A stretch of 64,000 bases of DNA, from positions 1 through 64,000 of the forward strand of contig NZ_FNAP01000003.1 of NCBI RefSeq assembly GCF_900101965.1. The letters are read 5' to 3'. The notes under the pieces were generated by a model that saw only the letters and a program-made list of their open reading frames with translations, ran no database searches and was not told the origin of the DNA. The DNA is from Rhodospira trueperi (GTDB lineage Bacteria > Pseudomonadota > Alphaproteobacteria > Rhodospirillales > Rhodospirillaceae). Positions 39,334 to 49,254 of the stretch are shown here, one piece after another (within the stretch, counting starts at the first letter, position 1; each line of letters opens with the position of its first letter). A program made the translations under genes and the position numbers.

Positions 39334-40101
39334 TTATCGGGGAGCCGGACAGGGGTCATTGCGATCGCCCAACGCCACCCGCCCGGCGCGCGCCTGGATG
39401 GTGCGGGCGCGTCCGTCCACATGGGAGCCCGGTCGGGCCGCCGACCAGCGGCGCGGCGCCGGCAGGATCGCGGCGAGCAACGCCGCCTGGCGGCCCGACA
39501 GGTCGCCGGCGGCTTGGTCGAAGTAGTACCGCGCGGCGGATTCGGCACCGTACACGCCCGGCCCCCATTCGACGATGTTCAGGTAGACTTCCAGGATGCG
39601 CCGTTTGCCCCAGAGCCATTCCAACGGCGGTGTCAGCGTGATTTCGAGTCCCTTGCGGACGGGATCGCGGCCCGGCCACAGGAACACGGAGCGGGCCGTC
39701 TGCATGCTGAGCGTGCTGGCGCCGCGCAGGCGTCCGCCGCCCCACCATTCGTCCCAGGCATTGCGAACCTCCCGCCAGTCGAACCCGGCGTGGGCGCAAA
39801 ATCGGGCGTCCTCGCTGGCGACCACCGCGCGCACCAGGGCCGGCGACACGTCTTCCAGGGCGACCCACTCCTGCCGCAGCCCCTCGCCCTGCACGACGCG
39901 CACCAGCATCAGCGGGGTCACCGGCACCGGCAGCCACCCGAACGCCGCCAATCCGAGCCCAACGGGGGCCAGCGCCAGCACCAGTGCCGCGACCAGCAGA
40001 GCGCGGGCGCGGCGCCGCCAACCCGGGGACGGAACGGGGCGCTTACGTCCGGCGCGTCCGGCGCCTCCGGCCCGCCCTTTCGCCGGCCGGCCCGCCACCA
40101 T
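39334..40101 (-). CDS. mtgA: Monofunctional peptidoglycan glycosyltransferase
   Basis: GT51 transglycosylase of 255 residues that polymerises glycan strands from lipid II. A basic, Gly/Arg-rich tail (1-32) precedes one membrane anchor (about 33-58). The catalytic motif is [14 protein letters not shown] (Glu near 96), followed by [33 protein letters not shown] and [17 protein letters not shown]. There is no transpeptidase domain. The gene begins 20 bases after the upstream unknown gene's stop, so the two are probably cotranscribed. Confidence 0.93.
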   Translation of the reverse strand: MVAGRPAKGRAGGAGRAGRKRPVPSPGWRRRARALLVAALVLALAPVGLGLAAFGWLPVPVTPLMLVRVVQGEGLRQEWVALEDVSPALVRAVVASEDARFCAHAGFDWREVRNAWDEWWGGGRLRGASTLSMQTARSVFLWPGRDPVRKGLEITLTPPLEWLWGKRRILEVYLNIVEWGPGVYGAESAARYYFDQAAGDLSGRQAALLAAILPAPRRWSAARPGSHVDGRARTIQARAGRVALGDRNDPCPAPR

Positions 40102-40120
40102 GGTCAGCCCACCGCCATGG

Positions 40121-41530
40121 TCAGAACGTCTCCAGATGACCCAGGCGCAGCGACTGGAAGATGCCCCTGCTCACCGTGCGCAGGTCGTCCTCGTTGCGCA
40201 GATTGCCGCCGGTCTGGGCATCCCGTTGATAGCGATAGGTGTTGTTGAACTTGGTTGGCAGGGTGTTCCAGATCGGACGGCGTTCGGGGTCGCCGAGATA
40301 GCGGGCGAGTTCCTCGTCCGGGAAAGCCTGTCTGGCCATCGTCATCAGGTCCTTGGCCAGCGTGCGATCCTGGATCTGGCCGAGAATAATGGAGATGTCG
40401 GGCGCGGCGTAACGGCTGACCGTTCCCAGGACCGGCAGAAGGTAGTCGGGCACCGAGCGGGCGTTCTCCAACTCCTGGGCGTCCTCCATCACGCTCCAAA
40501 TCTCGTTTCCGAAAATCGGGGTCAGGCGGCGCACCACGTCCGGCCCGACATTGATGCCGAGGTGCTGGATCATCCCCAGCGCGGCCGGGTGCTCCAGAAT
40601 GAGGGATTCAACGACATCGTCCTCCAGTTCGGAGATGCGCTTTTCGGCGGCCTCGTTCACCTCCCGCGTCTCCACCGAGAGCTGCCAGTTCGGCGACTTG
40701 TCCAGCTTGATCTTATGGCGCACCTCGATGAAGACACGGCAGACGGTGCGGATCAGGCCGACGTCGTCGGTGCTCAGGTTGACCAGGATCTCCAACAACT
40801 CGGGCGACTTCACGCGGTCGAGCAAGTGGCCGAACGCCCGCGCCTGAGGCGTGCCCAGGCGCGCGTACGTTTGCAGGAACGCGAACTGCCACGACGCGCG
40901 AAGGGACGGTTTCAGAACGGCATACAGCCCGTACCCGGGATACTCCGGGCGGAACTGATCCGGGTCGATCTCAGCCTCGCCCTCCAGCATGCCCTTGAGC
41001 GGCGCCATCAGCTTGGACTGAAGCCCCCCGCGGGGTTCCTTCTTGCGGCGCTCGCGTTGCTGGGCGCGCTCGGCGCGGGCCCGGCGTTCGATCCAGGCCC
41101 GTTCGCGCTGTTCGAACACCAAGCGGGCCGCACCGTGCAGATGGGCGCGAATGATCTGGTCATAGGTGCGCTCGCACGGGGCGATCAGCTGCCCGCGCTC
41201 GGTCACCAGTCCCTTGCCGTCGGCCCGCTGGAAAAAGCCCTTGAAGTCCGGCGTATCCCGCAACTGCCATCCCAGTTCCAGCAGGATCGGCACCTGGGTC
41301 GGCCGCTCTCGCAACACATCATCCACGCGGGTCAGGTCGCCGATGCCCGCCAGGACATCGGTGCGCTTGGCCTTCCGCAACATGGCGACAAGGCGTTCGA
41401 ACCCGGCCTGCACCCGAGGCCGCAGGCTCGGACTGCCCCGCCGCTCGGCTGTGCCACCGCCCCCTTCCGCCGGGGGGGCGGAAAAGCGCAGACCATGTTT
41501 CCACTGAAGCCCTTCGGGCACGTGCGTCAT
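40121..41530 (-). CDS. Conserved-looking protein of unknown function
   Basis: Protein of 469 residues without signal peptide or membrane segment. A basic, Arg/Glu-rich probable coiled-coil lies at about 130-165 ([21 protein letters not shown]). The rest is predicted mostly helical, with phrases such as [43 protein letters not shown] and [17 protein letters not shown] recognise no family. It is 20 bases upstream of mtgA on the same strand, so a link to wall growth is possible. The start at 41530 (MTHVPEG) is preferred; a start at 41578 is also open. Confidence 0.7.
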   Translation of the reverse strand: MTHVPEGLQWKHGLRFSAPPAEGGGGTAERRGSPSLRPRVQAGFERLVAMLRKAKRTDVLAGIGDLTRVDDVLRERPTQVPILLELGWQLRDTPDFKGFFQRADGKGLVTERGQLIAPCERTYDQIIRAHLHGAARLVFEQRERAWIERRARAERAQQRERRKKEPRGGLQSKLMAPLKGMLEGEAEIDPDQFRPEYPGYGLYAVLKPSLRASWQFAFLQTYARLGTPQARAFGHLLDRVKSPELLEILVNLSTDDVGLIRTVCRVFIEVRHKIKLDKSPNWQLSVETREVNEAAEKRISELEDDVVESLILEHPAALGMIQHLGINVGPDVVRRLTPIFGNEIWSVMEDAQELENARSVPDYLLPVLGTVSRYAAPDISIILGQIQDRTLAKDLMTMARQAFPDEELARYLGDPERRPIWNTLPTKFNNTYRYQRDAQTGGNLRNEDDLRTVSRGIFQSLRLGHLETF

Positions 41531-41651
41531 GTGTCGTCTGGTCCCTGTTCGCGCCGCACCCGGCCGCGACATGCCCATCCCGGCCGGCGCCGGCCAGCAC
41601 CGAAGAACGCGCTTTGGTCAGGCTAGGCGTGTTAACAGTGTCGCCAACCCG

Positions 41652-42284
41652 CTACCCGAGATCAAGCAGTCGCGGCGCCCGATCGATCACTTCATTGAGG
41701 ATGCGCTCGGCCTGAGTCTGCTTGTCCATGGTGGACTGCGGAACCTTGCCGGCGAACCGGTCCTGAGACAGGATCGCATGCGCATCGTGCAGTGTCTTGA
41801 TCTCGCGGACGAAAACCTCTCGTGACCCGAGCGGCAACTGTGCCTGATCAGCAATGGTGCGCAGGAACGCAAGCGAGCATTCCAGCAAGGTGCCCCAAAG
41901 GGTAATGGTGTGAGACTCGAGGATCCCGCGCGGCTCGGCCTGCATGTGGTCCGGCAGGGCATCAATGCGTCGATCAATGACGATCAGAAACGCCAGACAC
42001 TCCGACGTCAGGTTGCGGGTGCGAGCGTAGTCCGTGAACCGGGACGGATGGTCCTCGTCCGCCTCCAACACATGACCGGAGTCCCGAAGGGTGGCGATGC
42101 GCCGTTCCAGGGAGGCCAGAAACGTGATCAGATCGCGAGCCTGTCTCCGAACGTCCTCTCCCGCGCCCTCCTTCCGGTGGGCGCGGTGCTGTTCGGCGGG
42201 ACGCGGGCCTGGGGTGTCCCGAGGCGCGTCATGGTTCTGCACAGATTCCATCCCTCGTCCTGTGCGCTCCTCGACCTGGCCCAT
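41652..42284 (-). CDS. Hypothetical helical protein
   Basis: Protein of up to 210 residues (or 199 if ATG 42251 is used). A charged, disordered-looking start (1-45) is followed by a helical region (about 48-205) with heptad-like hydrophobic residues, for example ARDLITFLASLERRIATLRDSG and FLIVIDRRIDALPDHM. There is no signal peptide and I recognise no family. It lies alone between the unknown protein/mtgA pair and the divergent chemotaxis-kinase gene. Codon use is native-like, which supports a real gene. Confidence 0.55.
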   Translation of the reverse strand: MGQVEERTGRGMESVQNHDAPRDTPGPRPAEQHRAHRKEGAGEDVRRQARDLITFLASLERRIATLRDSGHVLEADEDHPSRFTDYARTRNLTSECLAFLIVIDRRIDALPDHMQAEPRGILESHTITLWGTLLECSLAFLRTIADQAQLPLGSREVFVREIKTLHDAHAILSQDRFAGKVPQSTMDKQTQAERILNEVIDRAPRLLDLG

Positions 42285-42569
42285 TCTCCCGCGCGGACTG
42301 TAGCCGTTTGCGGCTGCGAACGAAAGTCACGTTTGCGGCCCGACGGGACGGCGCCCCCCCTTTGATCGGCGCCGCGCCAGTGGTGATCCCGGCATGGCCG
42401 AGCCTTGAGAATCGCGCTTCCCACCCCGATATGAAACGCGTAAGACTGGCGGGGAAGCATTGTCTGTACGGGCTGGGCGGCGTGCTCGGCGCCCGTTTGG
42501 GTGGCTAGGTTTTTCGGTGCGCAATCTTTTCAATCAGAACACGGGCGGTCAGGACGACGGGAAGCGACA

Positions 42570-45500
42570 ATGGTCTTGCCAATCGGAGACGATTCGGACG
42601 ACGCGTTGCCGGAAGACGGCGAGGACACCGCGAACGGTTCGGTGGATCGCGTGACAGCGCACGAGGCGGATGGTCCGGCTGACGACGCTGGGCGCATACC
42701 GGCGGACGGCGCGACCTCCGAAGAAGACGCCGAACCCGATGACACGACCGATCCCCAGTCCGACCCCGATGATGCGGACGCGGACCCGGACCCGGACGGT
42801 GATGTCGATGGCGACATTGAACCCCGGGGCACCGCGAAGGAGAAGGACGGCCTGACGGTCGTGGGTGTCGGAGCCTCGGCCGGCGGGCTGGAGGCCCTGC
42901 GCCCGTTCGTCGCCAATCTGTCGGCGCAGTCCAACATGGCCTATGTGATCGTCCAGCACATGGCGCCGCAGTACCGCTCCATGCTGGTGCAGCTGCTCAG
43001 CCGCGAGACCAGTCTTCCCATCAAGGAGATCGAGCACGGCTCCCTCCTGGAGCCGAACACCGTTCACATCTGCCCGCCGAACAAGGATGTCCGGCTGTCC
43101 GGCGATCGTCTGGTCCTGAAGGAGCCGTCGGCCCCGCACGGCCCGAAACCCTCCGTCGACGTGTTCTTCTCGACCCTGGCGGACAGCCGGGGACCCAACG
43201 CCATCGGCGTCATCCTGTCGGGCACCGGCAGCGACGGCTCCCAGGGCGTGCGCGCGATCAAGGCGCACGGCGGCCTGACGGTCGCGCAACTGCCGTCCAC
43301 CGCCAAGTACGACGGCATGCCGACGGCGGCCATCGAAACCGGGTGCATCGACCTACGGCTGGCACCCCATGAGATCGGCGCCGAACTGGCCTCGATCATG
43401 CGGTTCCCGCGTGCGGTGATGCTGACGGCGGGCGACGCCGACCATAGCGACGACACCATGGGCAGCATCTTCCAGTTGGTGCGCGAACGGACCGACATCG
43501 ATTTCTCTAAGTACAAGCCCAGCACCATCCGCCGCCGGCTGGAGCGCCGCCTCGCCGCCAACCGCATCGAGACCCTGGACGCCTATCTGGAGTTCGTCAA
43601 ACGCAACCGCGACGAACTCAACCTGCTGACCAAGGACATCCTGATCTCGGTGACGTCGTTCTTCCGCGACGAAAAGGCGTTCGCCGAGGTGGACGAGGTT
43701 CTAGGCGAGATCATCGCCGCCAAGCAGGCGGGCGAAAGCCTGCGTCTGTGGATTCCGGGCTGCGCCACCGGCGAGGAGGCCTATTCGTTCGCCATGCTGC
43801 TGGCCGACCGCATGGCCGGCAATCCGCGCGGGCTGAAGGTGCAGATCTTCGCCACCGACGTCGATCTGGACGCCATGGCGCACGCGCGGCGCGGCATCTA
43901 TTCCGAAACCACCGTGGAAAGCCTGGACCGCCGTTTCGTGAAGCGGCATTTCGAGCCCATCGGGCAGGCCTTTCAGGTGCGCAAGGAAATCCGCGACATG
44001 GTGGTGTTCGCGCGTCAGGATCTGGCCAAGGATCCGCCGTTCGTGCGCGTCGATCTCATCAGCTGCCGCAATCTGTTGATCTACTTCGACGCCGGGCTGC
44101 AGGATCAGGTTCTGCGCACCTTCCATTATGCCCTCAACCCCGGCGCTCACCTGTTCCTGGGCAAATCGGAATCCCTGGGCCAGAACACCGAACTGTTCCG
44201 GCCCATCAAGTCGCCGTCCACGAAGATCTTCAAGAAGCGGGCGGCCCAGTCCATGGCGCACGCCCTGCCGCCCTTCGGGTCGCTGCGGGCGCGCATGCCC
44301 GACGGCGGGGGGCGTCCGGCGCCCCAGCGCAGCCAGGAAACGGTCGAGTCTCTCGCCCTGCGGACATTTGTCAACGCCGCCATGCCGCCCAGCGTGGTGG
44401 TCAACGAGGGCCTCGACATTCTGTTCCTGCATGGAGACCTGTCGCCGTTCGTGGTCATGCCCCAGGGCAAGCCGGACATGAATCTGGCCCGCATGGTCAT
44501 CAACGATCTGCGCACCGAAACCCGCGCCCTGGTTCACAAATGCCGCAACGAGGGGGTGCAGGTCGGCGGGACGCGCCGCACGTTGCGGCATGAGGGGCGC
44601 GTGCCCATGACCGTCCGGGTACTGGTGCGCCCGATGGGCGCGTCGGAGGACCACGACGCGCTGTTCCTGGTGTCGTTCGAATCCGTCGAGGTGGCGGCCG
44701 ATCTGTTGGCGGCCGCCGAGGACGGCGCCGAGGCCGGGGCCGCTGCGGCGGGCCGCGAGGCCGACCTTCGCGCCGTCGAACTGGAACAGGAACTGGTCGC
44801 CACCCGCGAGCACCTGCAAACGGTGGTGGAGGAACTCGAAACCTCCAACGAGGAACTCCAGGCGCTGAACGAGGAGCTTCAGGCCGCCAACGAGGAGTTG
44901 CAGTCCTCCAACGAGGAGTTGGAAACCTCCAACGAGGAACTCCAGTCCACCAACGAGGAACTGACGACGGTCAACGAAGAGCTGCAAATCCGCACCACCG
45001 AACTGGCCGACGCCAACTCAGACCTCATCAACATTCAGGACAACATCGGTTTCGCCATGGTGGTGGTGGACCGGTTTTTCCGCATCACCCGTTTCACGCC
45101 GCCGGCCGTGCGCCTGTTCGGGCTGCTGCCGTCGGACGTCGGACAGGCCATCACGACGATTCCGACCCACCTTGGCCTTCACAATCTGCGCGAACAGTTG
45201 GACACCGTGATCAGCAAGGATCAGGGCGTCGAGGAACTCTTGGAGACCGAGGACCGCGTCTACCGCATGCGGATCATGCCGCACCACAGCAACCAGGGGG
45301 ACACCGACGGCGCCATTCTGGCCTTCATCGACGAGACGGAAAGCCGCGAACAGCAGCACAAGATCTATCAAAGCGAACAGTGGCTGCGGCTGATTACGGA
45401 CTCGGTGCCGGTCTCCATCGCCTATGTGAACGAGGACCAGAAGGTCACCTTCTGCAACCGTTACTTCGCCGAGACCTTTGGGTTGAACCCCGACAAGGCC

Positions 45501-46565
45501 GTCGGATCCCAGGCGGAAACCCTGCTGGGCCGGGCCAACCACCGGCGCCTGCGCGACGCGTTGCGCTCCGCGCTGGAGAACCGCCCGCAGTCCGGCGAGG
45601 CCCAGCTTCAACTGGCCCGGGGCGAGCACCGCTTCATGGCCCACCACATGGTCCCGCATTGCGACGAGGTGGGCCGGGTGCTGGGCGTCTTCATGCTGTT
45701 GACCGACATCGACGAGATCAAGCGGGCCGAGGCCTCGCTGCGCAACGCCAAGGAACTGGCGGAGGAGGCCAACCGGGCCAAGTCTGATTTCCTGGCCAAC
45801 ATGAGCCACGAACTGCGCACGCCGCTGAACGCCATTCTCGGGTTCTCGGAGATCCTGTCGAACGAACTGCTGGGCGAAATCCTGAATAGGGAATACAAGG
45901 AATACAGCCGCATCATCCATGAAAGCGGCCAGCATCTGCTCAGCCTCATCAACGACATCCTGGATCTGTCGAAGATCGAGTCCGGGCGCATCGAACTCCA
46001 CGAGGAGCCGGTGGATCTCTACCAGACGATGGACACGGTCCTGCGCCTGGTGGGCGAACGCGCGCGCAACGCCGACATCAAGGTGATCCTCGACCTGCCG
46101 CCGGACCTGCCGCGCCTTCTCGCCGACGCCACCGGGGTCAAGCGCGTCCTCATCAACCTGCTGACCAACAGCATCAAATTCACCGACCCCGGCGGAACGG
46201 TGACCGTCACGGCGGCGCTGACCAAACGGTGGCTGACCCTGGGCGTGATGGACACCGGCGTGGGCATTTCCCAGGCCGACCTGCAACGTGTGTTCGCCCC
46301 GTTCGAGCAGGTGGACGGCTCACTGGCGCGGCGCTCAGACGGCGTCGGGCTGGGGCTGCCCATCACGCGCTCGCTCATGCGCCTGCACAGCGGCGACATC
46401 AGCCTGTCGAGCAAGGAGGGCGAGGGCACGACCGTGATCGTCCGCTTCCCGCGCGAGCGCGTGCTGCCCGCCGAAAACGGTGAGGGGGTCGACGCGGAAG
46501 TGACCGCCGACGCAGCGAAGAACGACGAAGTCCCCGCGGAAACCGCCGTGTCCGGCGACGCCTAG
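42570..46565 (+). CDS. CheB-CheR-PAS-histidine kinase fusion protein
   Basis: Multidomain signalling protein of 1,331 residues. An acidic, Asp-rich tail (1-90) leads to a CheB methylesterase domain (about 95-290; VGASAGGLEAL with the catalytic Ser, IVQHM). Then comes a CheR methyltransferase (about 305-570; IPGCATGEEAYSFAM, RNLLIYF). A coiled-coil of repeated NEELQ/NEELE units spans about 745-815, and two PAS-like domains about 820-1060. The kinase H-box is NMSHELRTPLNAILGF with His1080, followed by HATPase motifs (NLLTNSIKFT, DTGVGI, VGLGLP). No receiver domain is fused and no che cluster is near. The family is known, but its targets are not. Confidence 0.92.
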   Translation: MVLPIGDDSDDALPEDGEDTANGSVDRVTAHEADGPADDAGRIPADGATSEEDAEPDDTTDPQSDPDDADADPDPDGDVDGDIEPRGTAKEKDGLTVVGVGASAGGLEALRPFVANLSAQSNMAYVIVQHMAPQYRSMLVQLLSRETSLPIKEIEHGSLLEPNTVHICPPNKDVRLSGDRLVLKEPSAPHGPKPSVDVFFSTLADSRGPNAIGVILSGTGSDGSQGVRAIKAHGGLTVAQLPSTAKYDGMPTAAIETGCIDLRLAPHEIGAELASIMRFPRAVMLTAGDADHSDDTMGSIFQLVRERTDIDFSKYKPSTIRRRLERRLAANRIETLDAYLEFVKRNRDELNLLTKDILISVTSFFRDEKAFAEVDEVLGEIIAAKQAGESLRLWIPGCATGEEAYSFAMLLADRMAGNPRGLKVQIFATDVDLDAMAHARRGIYSETTVESLDRRFVKRHFEPIGQAFQVRKEIRDMVVFARQDLAKDPPFVRVDLISCRNLLIYFDAGLQDQVLRTFHYALNPGAHLFLGKSESLGQNTELFRPIKSPSTKIFKKRAAQSMAHALPPFGSLRARMPDGGGRPAPQRSQETVESLALRTFVNAAMPPSVVVNEGLDILFLHGDLSPFVVMPQGKPDMNLARMVINDLRTETRALVHKCRNEGVQVGGTRRTLRHEGRVPMTVRVLVRPMGASEDHDALFLVSFESVEVAADLLAAAEDGAEAGAAAAGREADLRAVELEQELVATREHLQTVVEELETSNEELQALNEELQAANEELQSSNEELETSNEELQSTNEELTTVNEELQIRTTELADANSDLINIQDNIGFAMVVVDRFFRITRFTPPAVRLFGLLPSDVGQAITTIPTHLGLHNLREQLDTVISKDQGVEELLETEDRVYRMRIMPHHSNQGDTDGAILAFIDETESREQQHKIYQSEQWLRLITDSVPVSIAYVNEDQKVTFCNRYFAETFGLNPDKAVGSQAETLLGRANHRRLRDALRSALENRPQSGEAQLQLARGEHRFMAHHMVPHCDEVGRVLGVFMLLTDIDEIKRAEASLRNAKELAEEANRAKSDFLANMSHELRTPLNAILGFSEILSNELLGEILNREYKEYSRIIHESGQHLLSLINDILDLSKIESGRIELHEEPVDLYQTMDTVLRLVGERARNADIKVILDLPPDLPRLLADATGVKRVLINLLTNSIKFTDPGGTVTVTAALTKRWLTLGVMDTGVGISQADLQRVFAPFEQVDGSLARRSDGVGLGLPITRSLMRLHSGDISLSSKEGEGTTVIVRFPRERVLPAENGEGVDAEVTADAAKNDEVPAETAVSGDA

Positions 46566-46650
46566 GGCGCATTCCGAGCGATCCGGACCAGATCGCGACG
46601 ACGCTCTGGCCACCCCACATGGCGCCGATCCGACACGAAGCGCCCGAGCA

Positions 46651-47520
46651 TCAGGACGACGGCGGCGGTCGGGTCACGGTCTCGCGCAGGGCCGCGACAT
46701 CGTCCCGCAGGGCGCGCAGCTCGTCCAGAACGGCGCGGTCGGCCGTGTCCTCCGCATCGTGGTCGAGGGCGCGGGCCGCTGCGGCCTCTTCGTCCTCGCG
46801 TTTGTGAACCATCTGCATCGAATCGACGATGATGCCGATGAACAGATTCAGGATCGCGAAACTGGTGGCCACGATAAACGGCACAAAGAACAGCCAGGAA
46901 TAGGGATAGGCGTCCATCACCGGACGCACGATGCCCATCGACCAGCTTTCCAGGGTCATGACCTGGAACAGCGTGTACATGGACGCGCCGATGGTGCCGA
47001 ACCACTCGGGAAAGGTCTCGCCGAACAGCTTGGTGGACAGCACGGCGCCGACATAGAACACCAGCAGGATGATGGCGCCCACCGAGATCAGTCCGGGAAT
47101 GGCCGCCAGCAGCGCCCCCACCACGCGACGCATGGCGGGCACCACCGACAGCAGGCGCAGCACGCGCAGAATGCGCAGCGCGCGCAGCACGGCCAGCGGC
47201 CCGGAGGCCGGAATCAACGCAATGGCGACGATGGTGAAGTCGAAGATGTTCCAGCCGTCACGGAAGAACGAGGCCCGTCGGTACAGCAGCTTACCGCCGA
47301 TCTCGACGACGAACACCGCCAGCACAAGTGAGTCGAACGCCAGCAGCACCGGGCCGGCCAGCGCCATGACCGTGGCGCTCGTTTCCAGGCCCAGGGAAAT
47401 GCCGTTCAGCACGATCAGGGTGATGATGAGGCTCTGAAAGCGCGGGCCTTCCACCAATCGGCCCAGACGCTCGATCCATCCCGACGCGGCACTCGGCGGG
47501 GAGGCGTTCGTTGTGGTCAT
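46651..47520 (-). CDS. Voltage-gated sodium channel of the NaChBac/NavAb type
   Basis: Ion channel subunit of 289 residues, one six-segment domain that would assemble as a tetramer. S1-S4 lie at about 28-126, and S4 is LRALRILRVLRLL with arginines 113, 116, 119 and 122 at every third place. The pore helix and filter read FQVMTLESWSM (Thr189-Met195), the sodium-selective TLESW signature. S6 (about 208-238) leads into a charged C-terminal helix that probably forms the four-stranded coiled coil. I chose ATG 47520; the frame continues upstream to 47688 with unrelated sequence. Confidence 0.93.
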   Translation of the reverse strand: MTTTNASPPSAASGWIERLGRLVEGPRFQSLIITLIVLNGISLGLETSATVMALAGPVLLAFDSLVLAVFVVEIGGKLLYRRASFFRDGWNIFDFTIVAIALIPASGPLAVLRALRILRVLRLLSVVPAMRRVVGALLAAIPGLISVGAIILLVFYVGAVLSTKLFGETFPEWFGTIGASMYTLFQVMTLESWSMGIVRPVMDAYPYSWLFFVPFIVATSFAILNLFIGIIVDSMQMVHKREDEEAAAARALDHDAEDTADRAVLDELRALRDDVAALRETVTRPPPSS

Positions 47521-47693
47521 CGTTCGTGGAACCCGCCTGTCATACGACGTCCGTTTGATCCGTTTTTGTTCGGTAGGCATTGGCCGTCTCCTCCCCCCGT
47601 CGGGGGAAGGTCGGGAGGCGGGCGCGTTGGTTTTCGCGTTGGCAGTGCTTGTATCTCCAACCCCGCGTGTTTCCGATATCAGCCCCACCCCAG

Positions 47694-47715
47694 CCCTCCC
47701 CTATCCAGGGGAGGG
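47694..47715. repeat. CCCTCCCC-tatcca-GGGGAGGG palindrome
   Basis: Perfect 8-bp arms (47694-47701 and 47708-47715) with a 6-base loop, in the gap between gapR and the sodium channel gene. It is of the type CCCTCCCC...GGGGAGGG seen as an intergenic repeat in many GC-rich genomes. It could terminate minus-strand transcription from gapR. Confidence 0.5.
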
Positions 47716-47787
47716 AGTCCGGTCAGCGCCCTCCGCCAGAACCGAACACCATGTCAGCGGATGCGAATCGATCATCCGCATTTCGTA

Positions 47788-48057
47788 TCAGACATTCACC
47801 GCGCGGCGATAGAGTTCCAACAACTCATCCTGTTCCGCCAAATCGTCGCGATCCAGCTTCCGCAGACGCACGATTTGGCGCATGATCTTGGTATCGAACC
47901 CGGCCGACTTGGCCTCGGCGTAGACGTCCTTGATGTCATTCTGGAGGTTGCTTTTTTCCTCCTCCAGATTTTCGATCCGTTCTATGAACGAGCGGAGCTG
48001 GTCGGCGGCGATGCCGCCGACATCGGTCGGCGTATCCGGGGAGGAGGTCTCGCTCAT
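47788..48057 (-). CDS. gapR: GapR-family (DUF2312) nucleoid-associated protein
   Basis: Small alphaproteobacterial DNA-binding protein of 89 residues. A short disordered start is followed by a coiled-coil helix (about 20-50; LRSFIERIENLEEEKSNLQNDI) and then the conserved DVYAEAKSAGFDTKIMRQIVRLRKLD, which is diagnostic for DUF2312. GapR clamps overtwisted DNA ahead of replication and transcription and stimulates topoisomerases in Caulobacter. The start at 48057 gives the family's usual length. Confidence 0.93.
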   Translation of the reverse strand: MSETSSPDTPTDVGGIAADQLRSFIERIENLEEEKSNLQNDIKDVYAEAKSAGFDTKIMRQIVRLRKLDRDDLAEQDELLELYRRAVNV

Positions 48058-48282
48058 GGGGGTCTCCGCTGCGCAAGGGACTTCAACGGTCGGGAACACG
48101 GATCGTTGATATAGGGCAAAGCACGCCCTAGGCAAACGGTTTCCGGGAACCGGATCGGCGTCACCGGACCCTCCCGACGACGGCGCCAAGCCCCAGGGAT
48201 GGGTTCGACGATGGTCTCGACGATGGGTTCGACCTGGGCACACGGGCGTCAGCCCTCTGGGCGACGAACGGGGGAGAGCGCC

Positions 48283-49254
48283 ATGACCGACCTGATCCGA
48301 GTTGAACGGCGCGTTTCGGTCGGCGGAAGTGGACAAACCATCCATCTCCGGGGGCGGCTCTCAGCGGAGGGTCCCGGCGGCCTGTCGCCGGTGTTGTGTG
48401 TCCACGGCTCCACGTTTCCCGGCCACGCCGTATTTGACCTTCCCCTTGAGGGTGTCTCGTGGCTGGACGCGCTGGCCCGGCGCGGCGGGTCGGCGTGGTG
48501 CCTGGACCTACCCGGGTACGGCCTGTCAGACCGTCCGGCGGCCATGGACAAACCGGCGACCGTCAATCCCCCGCTGACCCGCACCGACGAGGCGCTTGAG
48601 GCCCTCCGCGCCGCCCGGGACGCCGTTCTGGCCGAGACCGGGCACGTGGCCGTCACGCTGCTCGGCTGGTCCTGGGGCACAACGCTGTGCGCCAGTCTGG
48701 CGGCGCGGGAGCCGGCCCGGGTCGACCGGCTGATCCTGTTCGGGCCGCAATGGCTGCACGACACGCTGATGTTGCTGGCCCCTGGATCGACGACCCTGGG
48801 CGCCTACCGCTTGGTGACCATGGAGGCGGCGCGGACCCGGCGGCTGCGCGGCGTTCCGGAGGCCGAGCGCGCCGCGCTGGTTCCGGACGCTTGGCTCGAC
48901 GTGTGGGAGGAAGCCCTGCTGGACAGCGATCCGCAGGCGCGGGGACGCACACCCACCGCCATTCGGGCGCCCAACGGCACCATCCAGGACGCGCTGGACC
49001 ATTGGTGTGTCGGCGAGATTCCCTATGATCCCCAGGCCATCCGCGCCCCGACGTTGTTGGTGGTGGGCGAATGGGACCGCGAGACCACGCCGGATCAGGC
49101 GCGCGGCCTGTTCGAGGCCCTGGAGCGGACTCCGGTGCGCCGCCTGACGGTACTGGGCCGCGCGGGGCATTGGGCCATGCTGGACCGCCGCCGGTTCGAA
49201 CTGTTCAACGTGGTTCAGGCGTTTCGGGAGGAACCGCTCGCGGACGGAGCCTAA
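48283..49254 (+). CDS. Alpha/beta-hydrolase
   Basis: Cytoplasmic hydrolase of 323 residues with the alpha/beta fold. The oxyanion region has VHGSTFPGH (about 45), the nucleophile elbow is GWSWG (Ser near 131), a catalytic Asp is likely in VVGEWDRETTP (about 260) and His is in GRAGHWAML (about 290). The substrate is unknown; an ester or a ring-cleavage product is possible. A purine-rich GGGGGAGAG precedes ATG 48283. The 3' end overlaps the convergent phoU gene by four bases. Confidence 0.85.
   Translation: MTDLIRVERRVSVGGSGQTIHLRGRLSAEGPGGLSPVLCVHGSTFPGHAVFDLPLEGVSWLDALARRGGSAWCLDLPGYGLSDRPAAMDKPATVNPPLTRTDEALEALRAARDAVLAETGHVAVTLLGWSWGTTLCASLAAREPARVDRLILFGPQWLHDTLMLLAPGSTTLGAYRLVTMEAARTRRLRGVPEAERAALVPDAWLDVWEEALLDSDPQARGRTPTAIRAPNGTIQDALDHWCVGEIPYDPQAIRAPTLLVVGEWDRETTPDQARGLFEALERTPVRRLTVLGRAGHWAMLDRRRFELFNVVQAFREEPLADGA

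Noticed and set aside
47566-48114. Plus-strand frame across gapR
   Set aside because: It is antisense to gapR and includes the intergenic palindrome; no ribosome-binding site or family.
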